Assembly (NCBI GenBank): GCA_003563915.1
Contig: PWTE01000101.1
Span: 1 to 51,560 of the forward strand
Direction of reading: 5' to 3'
Source of the DNA: Nitriliruptoraceae bacterium
GTDB taxonomy: Bacteria > Actinomycetota > Nitriliruptoria > Nitriliruptorales > Nitriliruptoraceae
Length of the DNA stretch: 51,560 nt
Each line of letters starts with the position of its first letter. The stretch's first letter is position 1. The notes under the pieces were generated by a model. It was not told the origin of the DNA and made no database searches. It was given only the letters and a program-made list of their open reading frames with translations. This document shows, piece by piece, positions 31,798-41,781 of the stretch. The translations under genes and the position numbers were made by a program.

Positions 31798-33849
31798 TCA
31801 CCCCGTGGTGTTCTCGAGTTCGGAGATCACCCCCCGGCCCTCACAGGCGTCGCAGCTGTGGCTGAAGGACTCCAGTAGGCCCTGACTGACGTTCTTGCGG
31901 GTCATCTGGACGAGCCCGAGGCGCGAGACCTCGGACACGCGGGTCTTGGTGCGGTCGCGCAGCAGTTCGCGTTTCAGCCGCCGGACGACCTGATCCTGGT
32001 TGGCCTTGAGCAGCATGTCGATGAAGTCGATGACGATGATCCCGCCCATGTCGCGCAGGCGCAGCTGCCGGACGATCTCGTCCGCGGCTTCGAGGTTGGT
32101 CTTCAGCACGACCTCCTCGAGGTTGGTGTCCGCCCCACCGGTGAACTTCCCGGTGTTGACGTCGATGACCTTCATGGCCTCGGTGGTCTCGATGATGAGG
32201 TAGCCACCCGACGGGAGCCACACCTTCCTGCCCATGGCCTTGCGTAGCTGGTCGGTCACGTCGTACGCATCGAACAGCGGCGGAAGCTCTGCCCGGCGCT
32301 CCGCGGCAGCCTTGACGTCCACGACGGCAGCGCGGGGGTCGGGCGCCGTGGTCGCGACCGCTCCAGACGCGTCGTCGGTCGCAGCGTCGTCGTCCTCGGC
32401 ACCACCGTCGACGCCGCCGTCTCCGGTGGTCGCAGCGATCTCCAACGGGGGGGCGCCGGCCGCGCGGGCCCGGGCGTCGGCGGTCGGTTGCCCGTACAGC
32501 TCGACCTTGTCGATCAGCTCCGGAGCCACCTCCTCGAGGTAGCCACGCACCTGGTGGTAGAGCGCTTCCTCGTCGACGATGCAGCGTTCGAACTCGGGCC
32601 CGAAGTTGTCGCGGATGACCTTCACGACCAGCGGCGGTTCCTCGTAGACCGCGGTGAGCGCCTTGGCCTCCTCCGCAGCGGTACGCACCTTGTCCCACTT
32701 GGCCAACAGGCGTTCCATGTCGGCCGTGATCTGTTCCTCGGTCGCGCCCTCGGCGGCGGTCCGGACGATCACGCCGTGATCGCTGGGCTTGACCTGCTTG
32801 ACGATGCGACGCAGCCGGTCACGTTCCTTGTCGGTGAGCTTGCGTGAGATCCCGAACAGGTCCGAGTCTGGCGCCAGGACCAGGTAGCGGCCGGCCAGGG
32901 ACAGGTGCATCGTCAACCGTGGCCCCTTGGTCCCCATCGGGTCCTTGGTCACCTGGACCAGCACCTTCTGTCCGGTCTTGAGCACGTTCTCGATGCGTTG
33001 GTCTGCGCCCTCCTCCAGATCGAGCTCGTCGAAGAGGACCTCACCGGCGTACAGCACCCCGTTGCGCCCCTTCCCGATGTCCAGGAAAGCCGCTTCCATC
33101 CCGGGCAGGACGTTCTGTACCCGCGCCATGTAGATGTTGCCGACGTAGGTGACGTCCTCCTTGCGGGTCACGTAGTGCTCGACCACCTGGCGGTCCTCGA
33201 GGACCGCGATCTGGGTCCGGTCCTCCTGTGCGGTGACGAGCATCGTGCGTGGTGGCCCGTCGAGGATCGCTCTGCGCACCTCTTCGGGTACGCCACCGGG
33301 CCGTTGCGGCTTGCGGCGGCCGCCACCACCGTTGCCGCGCCCACGCTTGGCGGCCACCCGGGTTCCGCCCTTGGCGATCGCCTTCTCGACCGCGTCGTCG
33401 CCGGAGGTCTCACCGGCGTCGTCCGCGGCTACCTCGGCGTCGTCAGCCTTGGTGGCTCCGGATGCCCCGTCCTTGGTCGACTCCTTCCCGGACCCACGGT
33501 CCTTCTCGGTCGACGGTGCAGCCGCGGATCCCTCCTCCTTCGGCGCTGCGGGGCGGTCCTGGGGATCGGCGCCACGGCCCTGGTTGCCGCTCTGCCCCTT
33601 GCCGCGGCCGCGGCCGCGGCCGCCGCGTCGACGACGTCGCTTGCGACCTGCGTTCCCGGAGGCGTCGTCGGAGGACCCCCCGGAGCCGCCCTCCTGTTCG
33701 GGGTCCGCCGCTGCGGCCCCCTTCTGGTCACGGTCGCTCGCGCCACGACTGCGGCTGCGGGTCCGGGTGGAACGTCGATCGTCGGTGGTGTCGCCACGGG
33801 TCTCGTTGTCGGCGTTGGCATCGTCGGGCTGGGTAGAAGGTTCAGTCAC
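31798..33849 (-). CDS. rng: Ribonuclease E/G
   Basis: The 683-residue enzyme initiates mRNA decay and processes rRNA. After about 190 residues of Lys/Arg/Gly/Glu-rich disordered sequence come the S1 domain (NIYMARVQNVLPGMEAAFLDIG), the 5'-sensor/RNase H-like parts (GKGRNGVLYAGEV, RIVKQVKPSDHGVIVRTAAEG), then the DNase I-like catalytic core with the metal ligands in IDVNTGKF and VIDFIDM, and the Zn-link CDACEGRG near the end. An acidic Ala/Asp-rich insert of about 65 residues interrupts the core after LYGQ, a feature of some actinobacterial homologues. The C-terminal scaffold of E. coli RNase E is absent. Gene order with the next two genes is conserved in actinobacteria. Confidence 0.93.
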   Translation of the reverse strand: MTEPSTQPDDANADNETRGDTTDDRRSTRTRSRSRGASDRDQKGAAAADPEQEGGSGGSSDDASGNAGRKRRRRRGGRGRGRGKGQSGNQGRGADPQDRPAAPKEEGSAAAPSTEKDRGSGKESTKDGASGATKADDAEVAADDAGETSGDDAVEKAIAKGGTRVAAKRGRGNGGGGRRKPQRPGGVPEEVRRAILDGPPRTMLVTAQEDRTQIAVLEDRQVVEHYVTRKEDVTYVGNIYMARVQNVLPGMEAAFLDIGKGRNGVLYAGEVLFDELDLEEGADQRIENVLKTGQKVLVQVTKDPMGTKGPRLTMHLSLAGRYLVLAPDSDLFGISRKLTDKERDRLRRIVKQVKPSDHGVIVRTAAEGATEEQITADMERLLAKWDKVRTAAEEAKALTAVYEEPPLVVKVIRDNFGPEFERCIVDEEALYHQVRGYLEEVAPELIDKVELYGQPTADARARAAGAPPLEIAATTGDGGVDGGAEDDDAATDDASGAVATTAPDPRAAVVDVKAAAERRAELPPLFDAYDVTDQLRKAMGRKVWLPSGGYLIIETTEAMKVIDVNTGKFTGGADTNLEEVVLKTNLEAADEIVRQLRLRDMGGIIVIDFIDMLLKANQDQVVRRLKRELLRDRTKTRVSEVSRLGLVQMTRKNVSQGLLESFSHSCDACEGRGVISELENTTG

Positions 33850-33867
33850 GGAAGGACTCGCTGTCGG

Positions 33868-34611
33868 TCAGGCAGCCTCCGCGTCGACGTCGGGAACCAG
33901 GGGTACGACCGCGTCGCTCAGCGCCTCGCGGAGCCCTGCGTCGACGGCTTCGCCCTGTGCCACCCGGCGGTACCGGAGGGGCTCGGCGATGTCGTCGCGG
34001 GACAGAGCCGCGTGCAGATCGGTCGGTCGTACGGTCGGGCCGTCGTTGCGGAGCACCGCTCGGAGGACGGTGCACACGTCGCCACCTTCGGTGGGACGCG
34101 TCGACGCGGCGAGGGTGAGCAGGGCCGGGCGGACGTCGATGATCCGATCACCGTCAGGACGACGGCGGACCACCTCCGCGCGCTCGCTGGCTACCAGCTC
34201 ACGGCTGCGTCGATGGAGGAGCTCGGTCAGTTCGGCCACGTCGTTGGGGGGCCAGACCAGCTCCCAGAGGGTCGCCTTGAGCATGCGCGCGAGCTTCGGC
34301 GCGCCGTCAGGGACCGCGAGGTAGGTCGTGATGTCCATCCCTGTGGGCAGGGTCGCGGACAGCCGCGCGAGGTCCCGGTCCGGGACGATCGGCGCGACGA
34401 AGGTCAGTTCGGCGTACTCGCCGGTGGAGGCGTACCCCACCGGAAGCGCGTCCGGGAAGGACACCTTCGGGTGGGGGGTGAACCCCTCGGAGTACGCGAT
34501 GGGGAGGTCGGCACGCCGTAGGCCCCGCTCCCAGACCGAGGTCAGATCGCGCGCCGAGATGTAGCGCGTGCGTCCTTCCTTGGTCCACCGGATGCGGTAC
34601 CGCTGGGTCAT
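33868..34611 (-). CDS. DUF2344 (TIGR03936) protein
   Basis: The 247-residue protein opens YRIRWTKEGRTRYISARDLTSVWERGLRRADLPIAYSEGFTPHPK, the hallmark of DUF2344, which in many bacteria is fused or adjacent to the TIGR03960 radical SAM protein. Function is unknown; linkage with RNase E/G and ribosomal protein genes suggests RNA or tRNA modification. The ATG at 34611 is chosen because GGAGGTGGAC sits just before it and the family begins here. It is 18 bp upstream of rng and 56 bp downstream of the radical SAM gene. Confidence 0.88.
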   Translation of the reverse strand: MTQRYRIRWTKEGRTRYISARDLTSVWERGLRRADLPIAYSEGFTPHPKVSFPDALPVGYASTGEYAELTFVAPIVPDRDLARLSATLPTGMDITTYLAVPDGAPKLARMLKATLWELVWPPNDVAELTELLHRRSRELVASERAEVVRRRPDGDRIIDVRPALLTLAASTRPTEGGDVCTVLRAVLRNDGPTVRPTDLHAALSRDDIAEPLRYRRVAQGEAVDAGLREALSDAVVPLVPDVDAEAA

Positions 34612-34667
34612 GTCCACCTCCTCTCGTATCCGTGCGGTCGTTCGTGGCCGTAGCGTCGAGGCCGACC

Positions 34668-36728
34668 CTAGCCCCCGGAGGCGTAACGTTCGGGAGCGGT
34701 CGGCAGCTGCTGCGACCCCCCGCCCAGCCCTTGGGGCAGGACGGGAAGCTGGAAACCACCGGTGTAGCCGGTGTCGTGCTCGATGCTCAAACCGGGGCAC
34801 ACGCCACAGTCGTAACAGGCGGACCAGCGGCAGTCATCGAGCTCCTTGTCGGAGCGAGCGTCCTGCCAATCCTCCCAGAGCCAGGTCTTGTCGAGACCAC
34901 TGTCGAGGTGGTCCCAGGGCAGGGCCTCCTTGTCGTCCCGTTCGCGGTACGAGAACCACTCGAGCGAGATACCCGTCTCCTCGAGGGCCTGGAGCCAGGT
35001 GTCGAGGGTCGGCATCTCGTGCCAGCCGTCGAACCGCGCTCCGAGCTGCCAGGCGCGCTCCACGGCGGCGGCGACGCGACGGTCTCCCCGAGCGAGCAGC
35101 CCCTCGATGACCCCTTCCTCGGGGTCGTTGGTGCGCAGCTTGAGTCCGCCGTGGTCCTTGATCGCGTGGCGGATCAGCGACAGCTTGCGGTGGATCTCGT
35201 CGGGCGGATCCTGGGCACACCACTGGAACGGGGTGTGCGGCTTGGGGACGAACCCGCCGACGGAGATGGTGACCTTGTTGGCCTTGCCGTGCTTCCGGGC
35301 GATCCCGTAGGTCTTGATCCCCAGGTCGGCGATGGCCAGGACGTCCTCGTCCGTCTCGGTGGGCAGGCCGACCATGAAGTACAGCTTGATGTGGCGCCAG
35401 CCCTCGGAGAAGGCGGTCTCCGCGGTGCGGAGCAGATCCTCCTCGGAGACCATCTTGTTGATGACGGCACGCATCCGCTCGCTCCCGGCCTCCGGCGCGA
35501 AGGTCAGGCCGGTGCGTCGGCCGTTGCGGGACAGTTCGTTGGACAGGGTGACGTTGAAGGCGTCCACACGGGTCGATGGCAGCGACAGCGAGGTGGTGGT
35601 GCCCTCGTAGGCGTCGGCGAGGTCACGAGCGATCGGGCCGATCGCCGAGTGGTCGGCCGAGGACAGCGACAGCAGGCCGACCTCGTTGAAGCCGGTGTCG
35701 CGGACGCCGTCCTCGACCAGCTTCTGGATCGTCTCGGGCCGGCGTTCGCGTACCGGACGGGTGATCATCCCGGCCTGGCAGAACCGACAACCACGCGTGC
35801 AACCGCGGAAGATCTCGACGCTGAAACGCTCGTGGACCGTCTCGGTCATCGGCACGATCTGCTTGCGCGGGTAGGCCCACTGCTCGAGGTCCTGCACGGT
35901 GCGCTTGGGCACCAGCGCCGGTACGCCCGGCTCGATCGGCACGGTCTGACGCAGGCGGCCGTCGTCGAGGTACCGGGGGGCGTAGAACGCGGGGACGTAG
36001 ACCCCTTCGACCGCGGCGAGGCGCCGGAGCAGGTCCTGACGGGCGTCCGGTCCGGGCGCCGTGTCCGCCGCGAGGTGGTCGCGCTTCCAGGCAGCCAACG
36101 CGTCGTCGACCTCCAGCGTCACCTCCTCGCCGTCCCCCATCACCGCCGCGTCGATGAAGGGCGCCAACGGCTCGGGGTTGTACGCGGCATGGCCACCGAC
36201 CAGCACGATCGGGTCGTCGACCCCACGCTGGTCGGCCCGGATCGAGACGCCACCGAGGTCCAGGAGGTTCAACAGGTTCGTGTGCCCGAGCTCGTGGGGC
36301 AGCGTGACCGCGAGGACGTCGAAGGCCCACAGCGGACGGTGGTGTTCCAGCGAGAAGGTCGGGATCCCCTGCTCGCGCTGCCGTTCCTCGAGGTCGATCC
36401 ACGGGGCGTAGGCGCGTTCAGCGAGGGTCTCGGACCGCTCGTTCAGGATCTCGTAGAGGATCTGGATGCCCTGGTTGGGCTGTCCGACCTCGTAGGTGTC
36501 CGGGTAGCACAGCAGCCACCGGGTACTGGCGGCGTTCCATGCGGAGAGGATCTGGTTGTGCTCGCCTCCGACGTACTGGGCCGGCTTACGTACCTGTTCC
36601 AGCAGCGGCTCCAGCACGTCCCAGTACGACGGCGGCGTGGTTGCCGCGGCACCGGGGGCACGGAACCCCAGACGCTCACCCCGCGGTGGGGTGGCGGGTG
36701 CGCGGCGCGCGGTCGCAGCTCCGAGCAA
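34668..36728 (-). CDS. B12-binding radical SAM protein (TIGR03960)
   Basis: A 686-residue protein: an N-terminal cobalamin-binding-like Rossmann region (WLLCYPDTYEVGQPNQGIQILYEIL, LAVTLPHELGHTNLLNLLDL, VLVGGHAAYNPEPLAPFIDA), a radical SAM barrel with the cluster motif GCTRGCRFCQAGM (CxxxCxxC), FAPEAGSERMR and YFMVGLPTETDED, and a C-terminal Cys group SACYDCGVCPG that could hold a second cluster. It pairs with DUF2344 in all phyla where both occur. The substrate is undetermined. The extreme N-terminus (ARRAPATPPRGERLGFRAPG) is weak, and a downstream start is possible. Confidence 0.9.
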   Translation of the reverse strand: MLGAATARRAPATPPRGERLGFRAPGAAATTPPSYWDVLEPLLEQVRKPAQYVGGEHNQILSAWNAASTRWLLCYPDTYEVGQPNQGIQILYEILNERSETLAERAYAPWIDLEERQREQGIPTFSLEHHRPLWAFDVLAVTLPHELGHTNLLNLLDLGGVSIRADQRGVDDPIVLVGGHAAYNPEPLAPFIDAAVMGDGEEVTLEVDDALAAWKRDHLAADTAPGPDARQDLLRRLAAVEGVYVPAFYAPRYLDDGRLRQTVPIEPGVPALVPKRTVQDLEQWAYPRKQIVPMTETVHERFSVEIFRGCTRGCRFCQAGMITRPVRERRPETIQKLVEDGVRDTGFNEVGLLSLSSADHSAIGPIARDLADAYEGTTTSLSLPSTRVDAFNVTLSNELSRNGRRTGLTFAPEAGSERMRAVINKMVSEEDLLRTAETAFSEGWRHIKLYFMVGLPTETDEDVLAIADLGIKTYGIARKHGKANKVTISVGGFVPKPHTPFQWCAQDPPDEIHRKLSLIRHAIKDHGGLKLRTNDPEEGVIEGLLARGDRRVAAAVERAWQLGARFDGWHEMPTLDTWLQALEETGISLEWFSYRERDDKEALPWDHLDSGLDKTWLWEDWQDARSDKELDDCRWSACYDCGVCPGLSIEHDTGYTGGFQLPVLPQGLGGGSQQLPTAPERYASGG

Positions 36729-36815
36729 GACGGACCTCCGTCGGGGCGGGTCGGTGATACCCGGACGCCGGGAGGCTACCGACCACGCAGGGCGGTCGCT
36801 GACGGTTCGGGACGG

Positions 36816-38003
36816 TCAGAACCGCCGCATGTGCACGTTGAGCAGCAGCCCGATCATCGTGAACCAGACGATCAGCGAGGTTCCCCCGTAGCTGATGAAC
36901 GGCAACGGTAGGCCCGTCACCGGCATGATCCCGACCGTCATCCCGACGTTGATGAACACCTGCATCGCGAGGACCGACACGATACCGCCGGCCAGGAGCG
37001 TTCCGAACAGGTCCTTCGACATCACCGCGATACGCAACCCCCGCCAGACCAGGAGCAGGAACAGGGCGAGCACCGTGGCGGTCCCCAGGAACCCGAACTC
37101 CTCGCCGATCACGGTGAAGATGAAGTCGGTGTGGTTCTCCGGCACGTACTGCAGCGCGGTCTGGGTCCCCTCGAACAGGCCCTTGCCGGAGAACTGCCCC
37201 GAGCCGATCGCGATCAGCGACTGCCGCGTGTGGTAGGCGCCTCCCTGGGCGAGCGCTGGATCGCTGGCGCCGAGGAAGGACGTGAGTCGACCGAGCTGGT
37301 AGGTCTGGATGACCTCCATCTGCAACGCGACGATCACGCCGACGACCCCGGCCACGACGAGGCCCACCAGGTAACGCGCCTTGACCCCGCCGATCAGGAA
37401 CAGGGTGGCGGCCAGCCAGACGAACACGATCGAGGTTCCGAGGTCGGGCTGCAGGAAGATCAGCCCCATAGGGACCAGGGCCACGACCAGACCGAGCGCG
37501 ACGCTGCCGATCCCCGGCTCACCCTTGGCCTCGTGCAGGATCGCGGCGACCGCGACCAGCACGGCGATCTTGGCGAGCTCCGACGGCTGCAGCTGGAACC
37601 CGCCGAGCACCAACCAGCGCTGGGATCCGTTGATCTCCGTACCGAGCGGGGTGAGGGTCAGGATCAGCAGCACGATGCTGGCGGCGTAGACCACCACCGA
37701 GTACGACCTCAAGCGCCGGTAGTCGATCAGGGACGCCCCGATGAGGCCGACGATGCCGATCCCCATCGCGATGAGCTGCCGGGTGATGAACAGCGTGGTC
37801 GGGAGGCCCTGGTTGGTCAGCGCCTGCAGCTTCGCGCTGTAGATCGCGATCAGCCCGATCCCGGTGAGCAGCAGCGCGACGACGACCAACACGGGATCGA
37901 GGGGGCGGAAGGGGGCGTACGCCGACCCCCAGCGGTCCTGCACGTTCTCACGCAGCATCCGGACACGCCGGTCCTCGCCGTAGCCCACCTCCATCGTCGT
38001 CAC
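36816..38003 (-). CDS. rodA: Peptidoglycan glycosyltransferase RodA (SEDS family)
   Basis: RodA polymerises lipid II glycan strands for the lateral wall. The 395-residue protein has about ten membrane segments and SEDS motifs: GSQRWLVLGGFQLQPSELAKI, LIFLQPDLGTSIVFVWLAA, a long extracellular loop containing HTRQSLIAIGSGQFSGKGLFEGTQ, PENHTDFIFTVIGEEFGFLG with the catalytic Asp, and MPVTGLPLPFISYGGTS. A 30-residue cytoplasmic lead precedes helix 1. It lies 28 bp after mrdA, its synthase partner. Confidence 0.96.
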   Translation of the reverse strand: MTTMEVGYGEDRRVRMLRENVQDRWGSAYAPFRPLDPVLVVVALLLTGIGLIAIYSAKLQALTNQGLPTTLFITRQLIAMGIGIVGLIGASLIDYRRLRSYSVVVYAASIVLLILTLTPLGTEINGSQRWLVLGGFQLQPSELAKIAVLVAVAAILHEAKGEPGIGSVALGLVVALVPMGLIFLQPDLGTSIVFVWLAATLFLIGGVKARYLVGLVVAGVVGVIVALQMEVIQTYQLGRLTSFLGASDPALAQGGAYHTRQSLIAIGSGQFSGKGLFEGTQTALQYVPENHTDFIFTVIGEEFGFLGTATVLALFLLLVWRGLRIAVMSKDLFGTLLAGGIVSVLAMQVFINVGMTVGIMPVTGLPLPFISYGGTSLIVWFTMIGLLLNVHMRRF

Positions 38004-38031
38004 CTCCTCCGAGATCGTCGTGCTGCCGCCA

Positions 38032-40092
38032 TCAATCCAGGATCTCCGGCCCCAGCTCGAACACGTACTCGTCGATCGGGCGGACGTCGAAGAGGTGCTC
38101 GAAGATCCCCCGCACGATCGGCGCGGCGGTCTGCGACCCGCCGCCGCCTTCCTCGACCGATACGACCACGACGTACTGGGGGTCGTCGGCGGGTGCGTAC
38201 GCCGCGAACCACGCGTACGGGACCTTGGGCTTCTGCTCCGCCGTTCCGGTCTTGCCCGCGACCGGGATACGGTCGAGCGGGAACCCCTCGAAGGCCGCGT
38301 TCGCGGTGCCGCGTTCGTCCATGACCACCCGCAGCAGGCCCTCGCGGATCGCGGCCATCGTCGCGTCGTCCAGGTCCAGCGTGCCGATCACCTCACGCCC
38401 GAACTCCTCGAGGAGCTCACCCTCTGGTGAGACGACCGCGCGGCCGAGGTGTGGGCGGAGCACCTCGCCGCCGTTGGCGACCGCGAGGTAGGACATCGCG
38501 ACCTGAAGCGGGGTGGTCTCGGTCTCGCCCTGACCGATCGAGGTGTTGATGGCGTCACCACCCCGCCACCGCCCCCCGAACCGGCAGCGGTCCTCCGAGA
38601 TCAGCTGTCCGTAGCTGCCGGGCTCCAGTTCGTCGGCCAGGCGGCAGTCGCGCTCGCGGGTGCGCAACCACGTCTCGAACTTGCCCTGCCGTGTGGGCAC
38701 GTAGCCCGACGACTCCGACGGCAGGTCGATGCCCAGTTGGCGACCGAACCCGAACCGCTCCGCGACCTCGGGGACGACCTCGTCGATCTCCGCCTGGCTG
38801 AGATCGCGATCCGCGGCCTCCAGCTGGCGATCCTCCCGCACCCACTGCTGGTAGGCCAGATCGTAGAAGTAGGTGTCACAGGACCGCATGATCGCGACCG
38901 CCAGGTCCATGCGGCCCTCGTCGACACGGTTCCAGTTGTTGAAGACGATGCCGCCCTGCTCGTAGCTCGGAGGACACGGCAGCTGCGTCCGTGGCGTCGT
39001 CAGGCCACCTTCGACGTACGCCGCCCCGGTCACGATCTTGTAGACCGAACCTGGCGGGTAACGCGCCTGGACCGCCCGGTTGATCGTGGGTTGCGGAACG
39101 TCCTCGTCGTGGTAGAGGTACTGAGCGTAGTCCTCCGACAGTCCACCGACGAACTCCCGCGGATCGAAGGTCGGGAAGGACGCCATCGACAGCACCGCCC
39201 CGTCGGTCGCGTCCAGGACGATCGCGGCCCCCGCGGTCGAAGGGAGGTTGCGCCCGTCATCGCGGACGAAATCACGGCTCGCGACGATCCCCTCCTCCAG
39301 GATGCGCTCGGTCACGGCCTGCAGCTCGGGGTCGAGACTCACGATCAGGTCGTTGCCGGGCACCGGGTCGGTCTCGCGCACCACGTCGATGATGCGACCC
39401 TGCGCGTTGACCTCCAGCAACCGGCTACCCGTCGTCCCGCGGAGGTAGGACTCGTAGCTGGCCTCCAGACCGGCGCGACCGATCAGGTCACCGCCGCGGT
39501 AGTCCGCGTAGCGCTCATCCGCGAGCTCCGCTTCCGAGATCTGGTTCAGGTAGCCGACGACGTGGGCGGCGAGCTCGCCGTGCGGGTAGGAACGGACCGG
39601 CAAGGTCTCCGCGACGATGCCGGGGAACAGCTCCCGCTGTTCCTGCACCGTGAAGACGACCTCTGGTGTCACGTCGAAGGCGATGGGGACCGGACGGAAG
39701 GGGCTGTACCGGCGGCTCGTGAGCCGCTCCATCACCTCGTCCTCGCTCAGCTGGAGCAGCTGGGCGAGCCGCCCGATCGCCAGTTCGGCCTCCTCGTCGA
39801 CGGGCGTGTCGTCGGTGGTCAAGAGCGCCTGACGGTCCGCGCTGATCGTCAGCGCAGGGCGGTTCTGGACCAGGGGCGCGCCACCCTCGCTGAGGATGTC
39901 TCCGCGTGGCGCCTCGGTCACCACGATCTGGGACCGGTTGGTGTCGGCGAGCGTGAGGTAGCGGTCACCGGTCAGGACCTGCAGGAACCAGAGGCGGGTG
40001 AGCAGCGCGAGGAACAGTCCGATGATCAACACGGACAGGAAGGTCAGCCGCAGCAGCGGCGAGGAGGAGGAGTCGGAGGAGGCCATCGACAT
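38032..40092 (-). CDS. mrdA: Penicillin-binding protein 2 (transpeptidase)
   Basis: PBP2 cross-links the wall of rod-shaped cells with RodA. One membrane anchor (about 13-35, FLSVLIIGLFLALLTRLWFL) is followed by the pedestal with LADTNRSQIVVTEAPRGDI and the transpeptidase domain. The active Ser lies in PPGSVYKIVTG (SxxK), the second motif in SCDTYFYDL (SxD) and the third in VAGKTGTAEQ (KTG). A PASTA domain is absent. Length from the ATG at 40092 is 686 residues; the frame also allows a GTG at 40155 that would add 21 residues, and neither start has a clear ribosome site. An insert after YFYDLAYQQWVREDR (about 40 residues) enlarges the loop. Confidence 0.93.
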   Translation of the reverse strand: MSMASSDSSSSPLLRLTFLSVLIIGLFLALLTRLWFLQVLTGDRYLTLADTNRSQIVVTEAPRGDILSEGGAPLVQNRPALTISADRQALLTTDDTPVDEEAELAIGRLAQLLQLSEDEVMERLTSRRYSPFRPVPIAFDVTPEVVFTVQEQRELFPGIVAETLPVRSYPHGELAAHVVGYLNQISEAELADERYADYRGGDLIGRAGLEASYESYLRGTTGSRLLEVNAQGRIIDVVRETDPVPGNDLIVSLDPELQAVTERILEEGIVASRDFVRDDGRNLPSTAGAAIVLDATDGAVLSMASFPTFDPREFVGGLSEDYAQYLYHDEDVPQPTINRAVQARYPPGSVYKIVTGAAYVEGGLTTPRTQLPCPPSYEQGGIVFNNWNRVDEGRMDLAVAIMRSCDTYFYDLAYQQWVREDRQLEAADRDLSQAEIDEVVPEVAERFGFGRQLGIDLPSESSGYVPTRQGKFETWLRTRERDCRLADELEPGSYGQLISEDRCRFGGRWRGGDAINTSIGQGETETTPLQVAMSYLAVANGGEVLRPHLGRAVVSPEGELLEEFGREVIGTLDLDDATMAAIREGLLRVVMDERGTANAAFEGFPLDRIPVAGKTGTAEQKPKVPYAWFAAYAPADDPQYVVVVSVEEGGGGSQTAAPIVRGIFEHLFDVRPIDEYVFELGPEILD

Positions 40093-40194
40093 CCGAGGAG
40101 TGGTCCGAGCGTCCGATGGAACGTACCACCGGGCACCAAGCCTCCTAGCCGGCACGATGCGCGACCTGGACGGTGCCCGACCGAGCCGTCCGGG

Positions 40195-40710
40195 TCACTC
40201 GTCTGCCGTGCCCGTGCCCACCGGGAAGCGGGTCGACAGACGGCGCACGAGGGCGATGACCACGGGTGCCAGGACCGTGTTGAACAGCCCCACGCGCAGC
40301 GATGCGCTGACCAGCACCTCCCAGGTGATGCGTTCCTCGCCGAGCAGCAGCGACATCAGCCCGTAGGCCGCGGTTCCCAGTGCGCCCGTCGTGAACGCGA
40401 GGATCAACGGGGCGGTGACCGACGACGGTGCCAGGTACGGCCGCGCCGTCCCGACGATGCCACCGATCGCCGTGAAGACCAGGGTGGCACTGCCCGCCGG
40501 TGCCTGCGCGACCAGCAGATCCGCGAGCAACCCCGCCAGGAAGCCCACCCGCACCCCCGGGAGGGCTCCGTCGTGCAGGGCGATCGCGAGGACGATCAGC
40601 AGGAGCAGGTTGGGCTCGAGGAACCGGAGCGGGATGAAGGGCAGCAAGGACGTCTCGATGACCGCCGTGGTCACCAGCAGCAGCCCCAGCACCAGCACCC
40701 GGGCGATCAT
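40195..40710 (-). CDS. mreD: Rod shape-determining protein MreD
   Basis: The 171-residue membrane protein with five to six hydrophobic segments (VLVLGLLLVTTAVIETSLLP, LLLLIVLAIALHDGALPGVR, VGFLAGLLADLLVAQAPAGS, and others) matches MreD in size, topology and position between mreC and mrdA. MreD works with MreC in linking the cytoplasmic MreB filament to wall synthesis. Its ATG overlaps the mreC stop (ATGA). Sequence identity across this family is low, so the call rests on topology, the family-like GxxxGLLxDL segment and context. Confidence 0.88.
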   Translation of the reverse strand: MIARVLVLGLLLVTTAVIETSLLPFIPLRFLEPNLLLLIVLAIALHDGALPGVRVGFLAGLLADLLVAQAPAGSATLVFTAIGGIVGTARPYLAPSSVTAPLILAFTTGALGTAAYGLMSLLLGEERITWEVLVSASLRVGLFNTVLAPVVIALVRRLSTRFPVGTGTADE

Positions 40711-41687
40711 CCCGTCCCGTCCTCACCCGGCGTCTCGCCTGGCTCACCGTCCGGCTGCTCCGCGTCCTCCGCAGGATCCTCCTCGAGGTCGTCGGGCTCC
40801 AGCGTCGGATCGAGGGGCGGCGGAACGAAGGGGATGTCCGCGGTGCCCTCCAACGGTGGGACCGGCTCGACCGGCGCACTGAGCACGACCAGGACGTGGT
40901 GGAGTCGGGTGAAGTCGACGTAGGGCAGCACGCTGATCGTCCGGGTCAGTCGTGCGCTCGGGTCACCGGGATCGCTGACCACACCGATGGGGATGCCACC
41001 TGGGAAGACACCACCCGCATAGCTCGAGGTGACGATCTCGTCGCCGGCACCGATCCGTGCTGCGGGGTCGATCGGCTGCAGCACCATCGGTTCGCCCCCA
41101 CGACCACCGATCGACCCGATCTCCCCCGTGGCGCCGGACCGGGCGGTCGCGAAGAAGCTCGGATCGATGGCGAGCAGTACCCGCGACGCGCTGGGCGTGA
41201 CCTGTATCACCCGGCCGACCAGACCATCACCGTTGATGACCGGCATGTCGCGTTCGACACCGTCGTTCGCACCGATATCGATCGTGATCGTCCACTCGAA
41301 GCTGGAAGGCGCGAGCGCGACCACCCGCCCGGTCACCGTCTCGAGGTCCGTCCGCTCGCGGATCGCGAGCAGGTCACGGAACTCCTGGTTCTCCCGTTCC
41401 AGATCGGAGACGGCCCGGCGACGCTCCTCGAGCCGCTCGACCCGTTCCCGGAGTTCCGCGTTCTCCGAGCGCAGCCGGAAGAGGTCCCCGATGCCCGACA
41501 GGCCCTCACCGACAGGACGTACGACGGTCGCGACCCCGTCCTGGATCGGGGTCAGGACCGTGGTGACCGTGCCTCGCAGCCGCTCGAGGACGTTGCCGTC
41601 CCCGCCGCGGACGTCGAGGGTCACGATCACGAGCGAGACGAACAGCAGCACCCCGATGAGGATGCGCACCCGTCTCCGCTGATACAT
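40707..41687 (-). CDS. mreC: Rod shape-determining protein MreC
   Basis: The 326-residue bitopic protein has an N-terminal anchor (about 10-26, ILIGVLLFVSLVIVTLD), a coiled coil (about 58-100, LFRLRSENAELRERVERLEE), and the double beta-barrel domain (GRVVALAPSSFEWTITIDIG, GVERDMPVINGDGLVGRVIQ, GGRGGEPMVLQPIDPAARIGAGDEIVTSSYAGGVFPGGIPIG). An acidic, Pro/Glu-rich tail of about 50 residues at the end is unusual. MreC connects MreB with PBP2 and activates it. Start ATG at 41687; 94 bp separate it from mreB. Confidence 0.95.
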   Translation of the reverse strand: MYQRRRVRILIGVLLFVSLVIVTLDVRGGDGNVLERLRGTVTTVLTPIQDGVATVVRPVGEGLSGIGDLFRLRSENAELRERVERLEERRRAVSDLERENQEFRDLLAIRERTDLETVTGRVVALAPSSFEWTITIDIGANDGVERDMPVINGDGLVGRVIQVTPSASRVLLAIDPSFFATARSGATGEIGSIGGRGGEPMVLQPIDPAARIGAGDEIVTSSYAGGVFPGGIPIGVVSDPGDPSARLTRTISVLPYVDFTRLHHVLVVLSAPVEPVPPLEGTADIPFVPPPLDPTLEPDDLEEDPAEDAEQPDGEPGETPGEDGTG

Positions 41688-41781
41688 CGCCCTGCTCCAT
41701 GAGCCTCAGAGGGATCGCGCCGACCGTCCACCGATCCCAGAGACGCAACGGTAGAGCAGCAGCGCAGGAGCTACGGGCAGC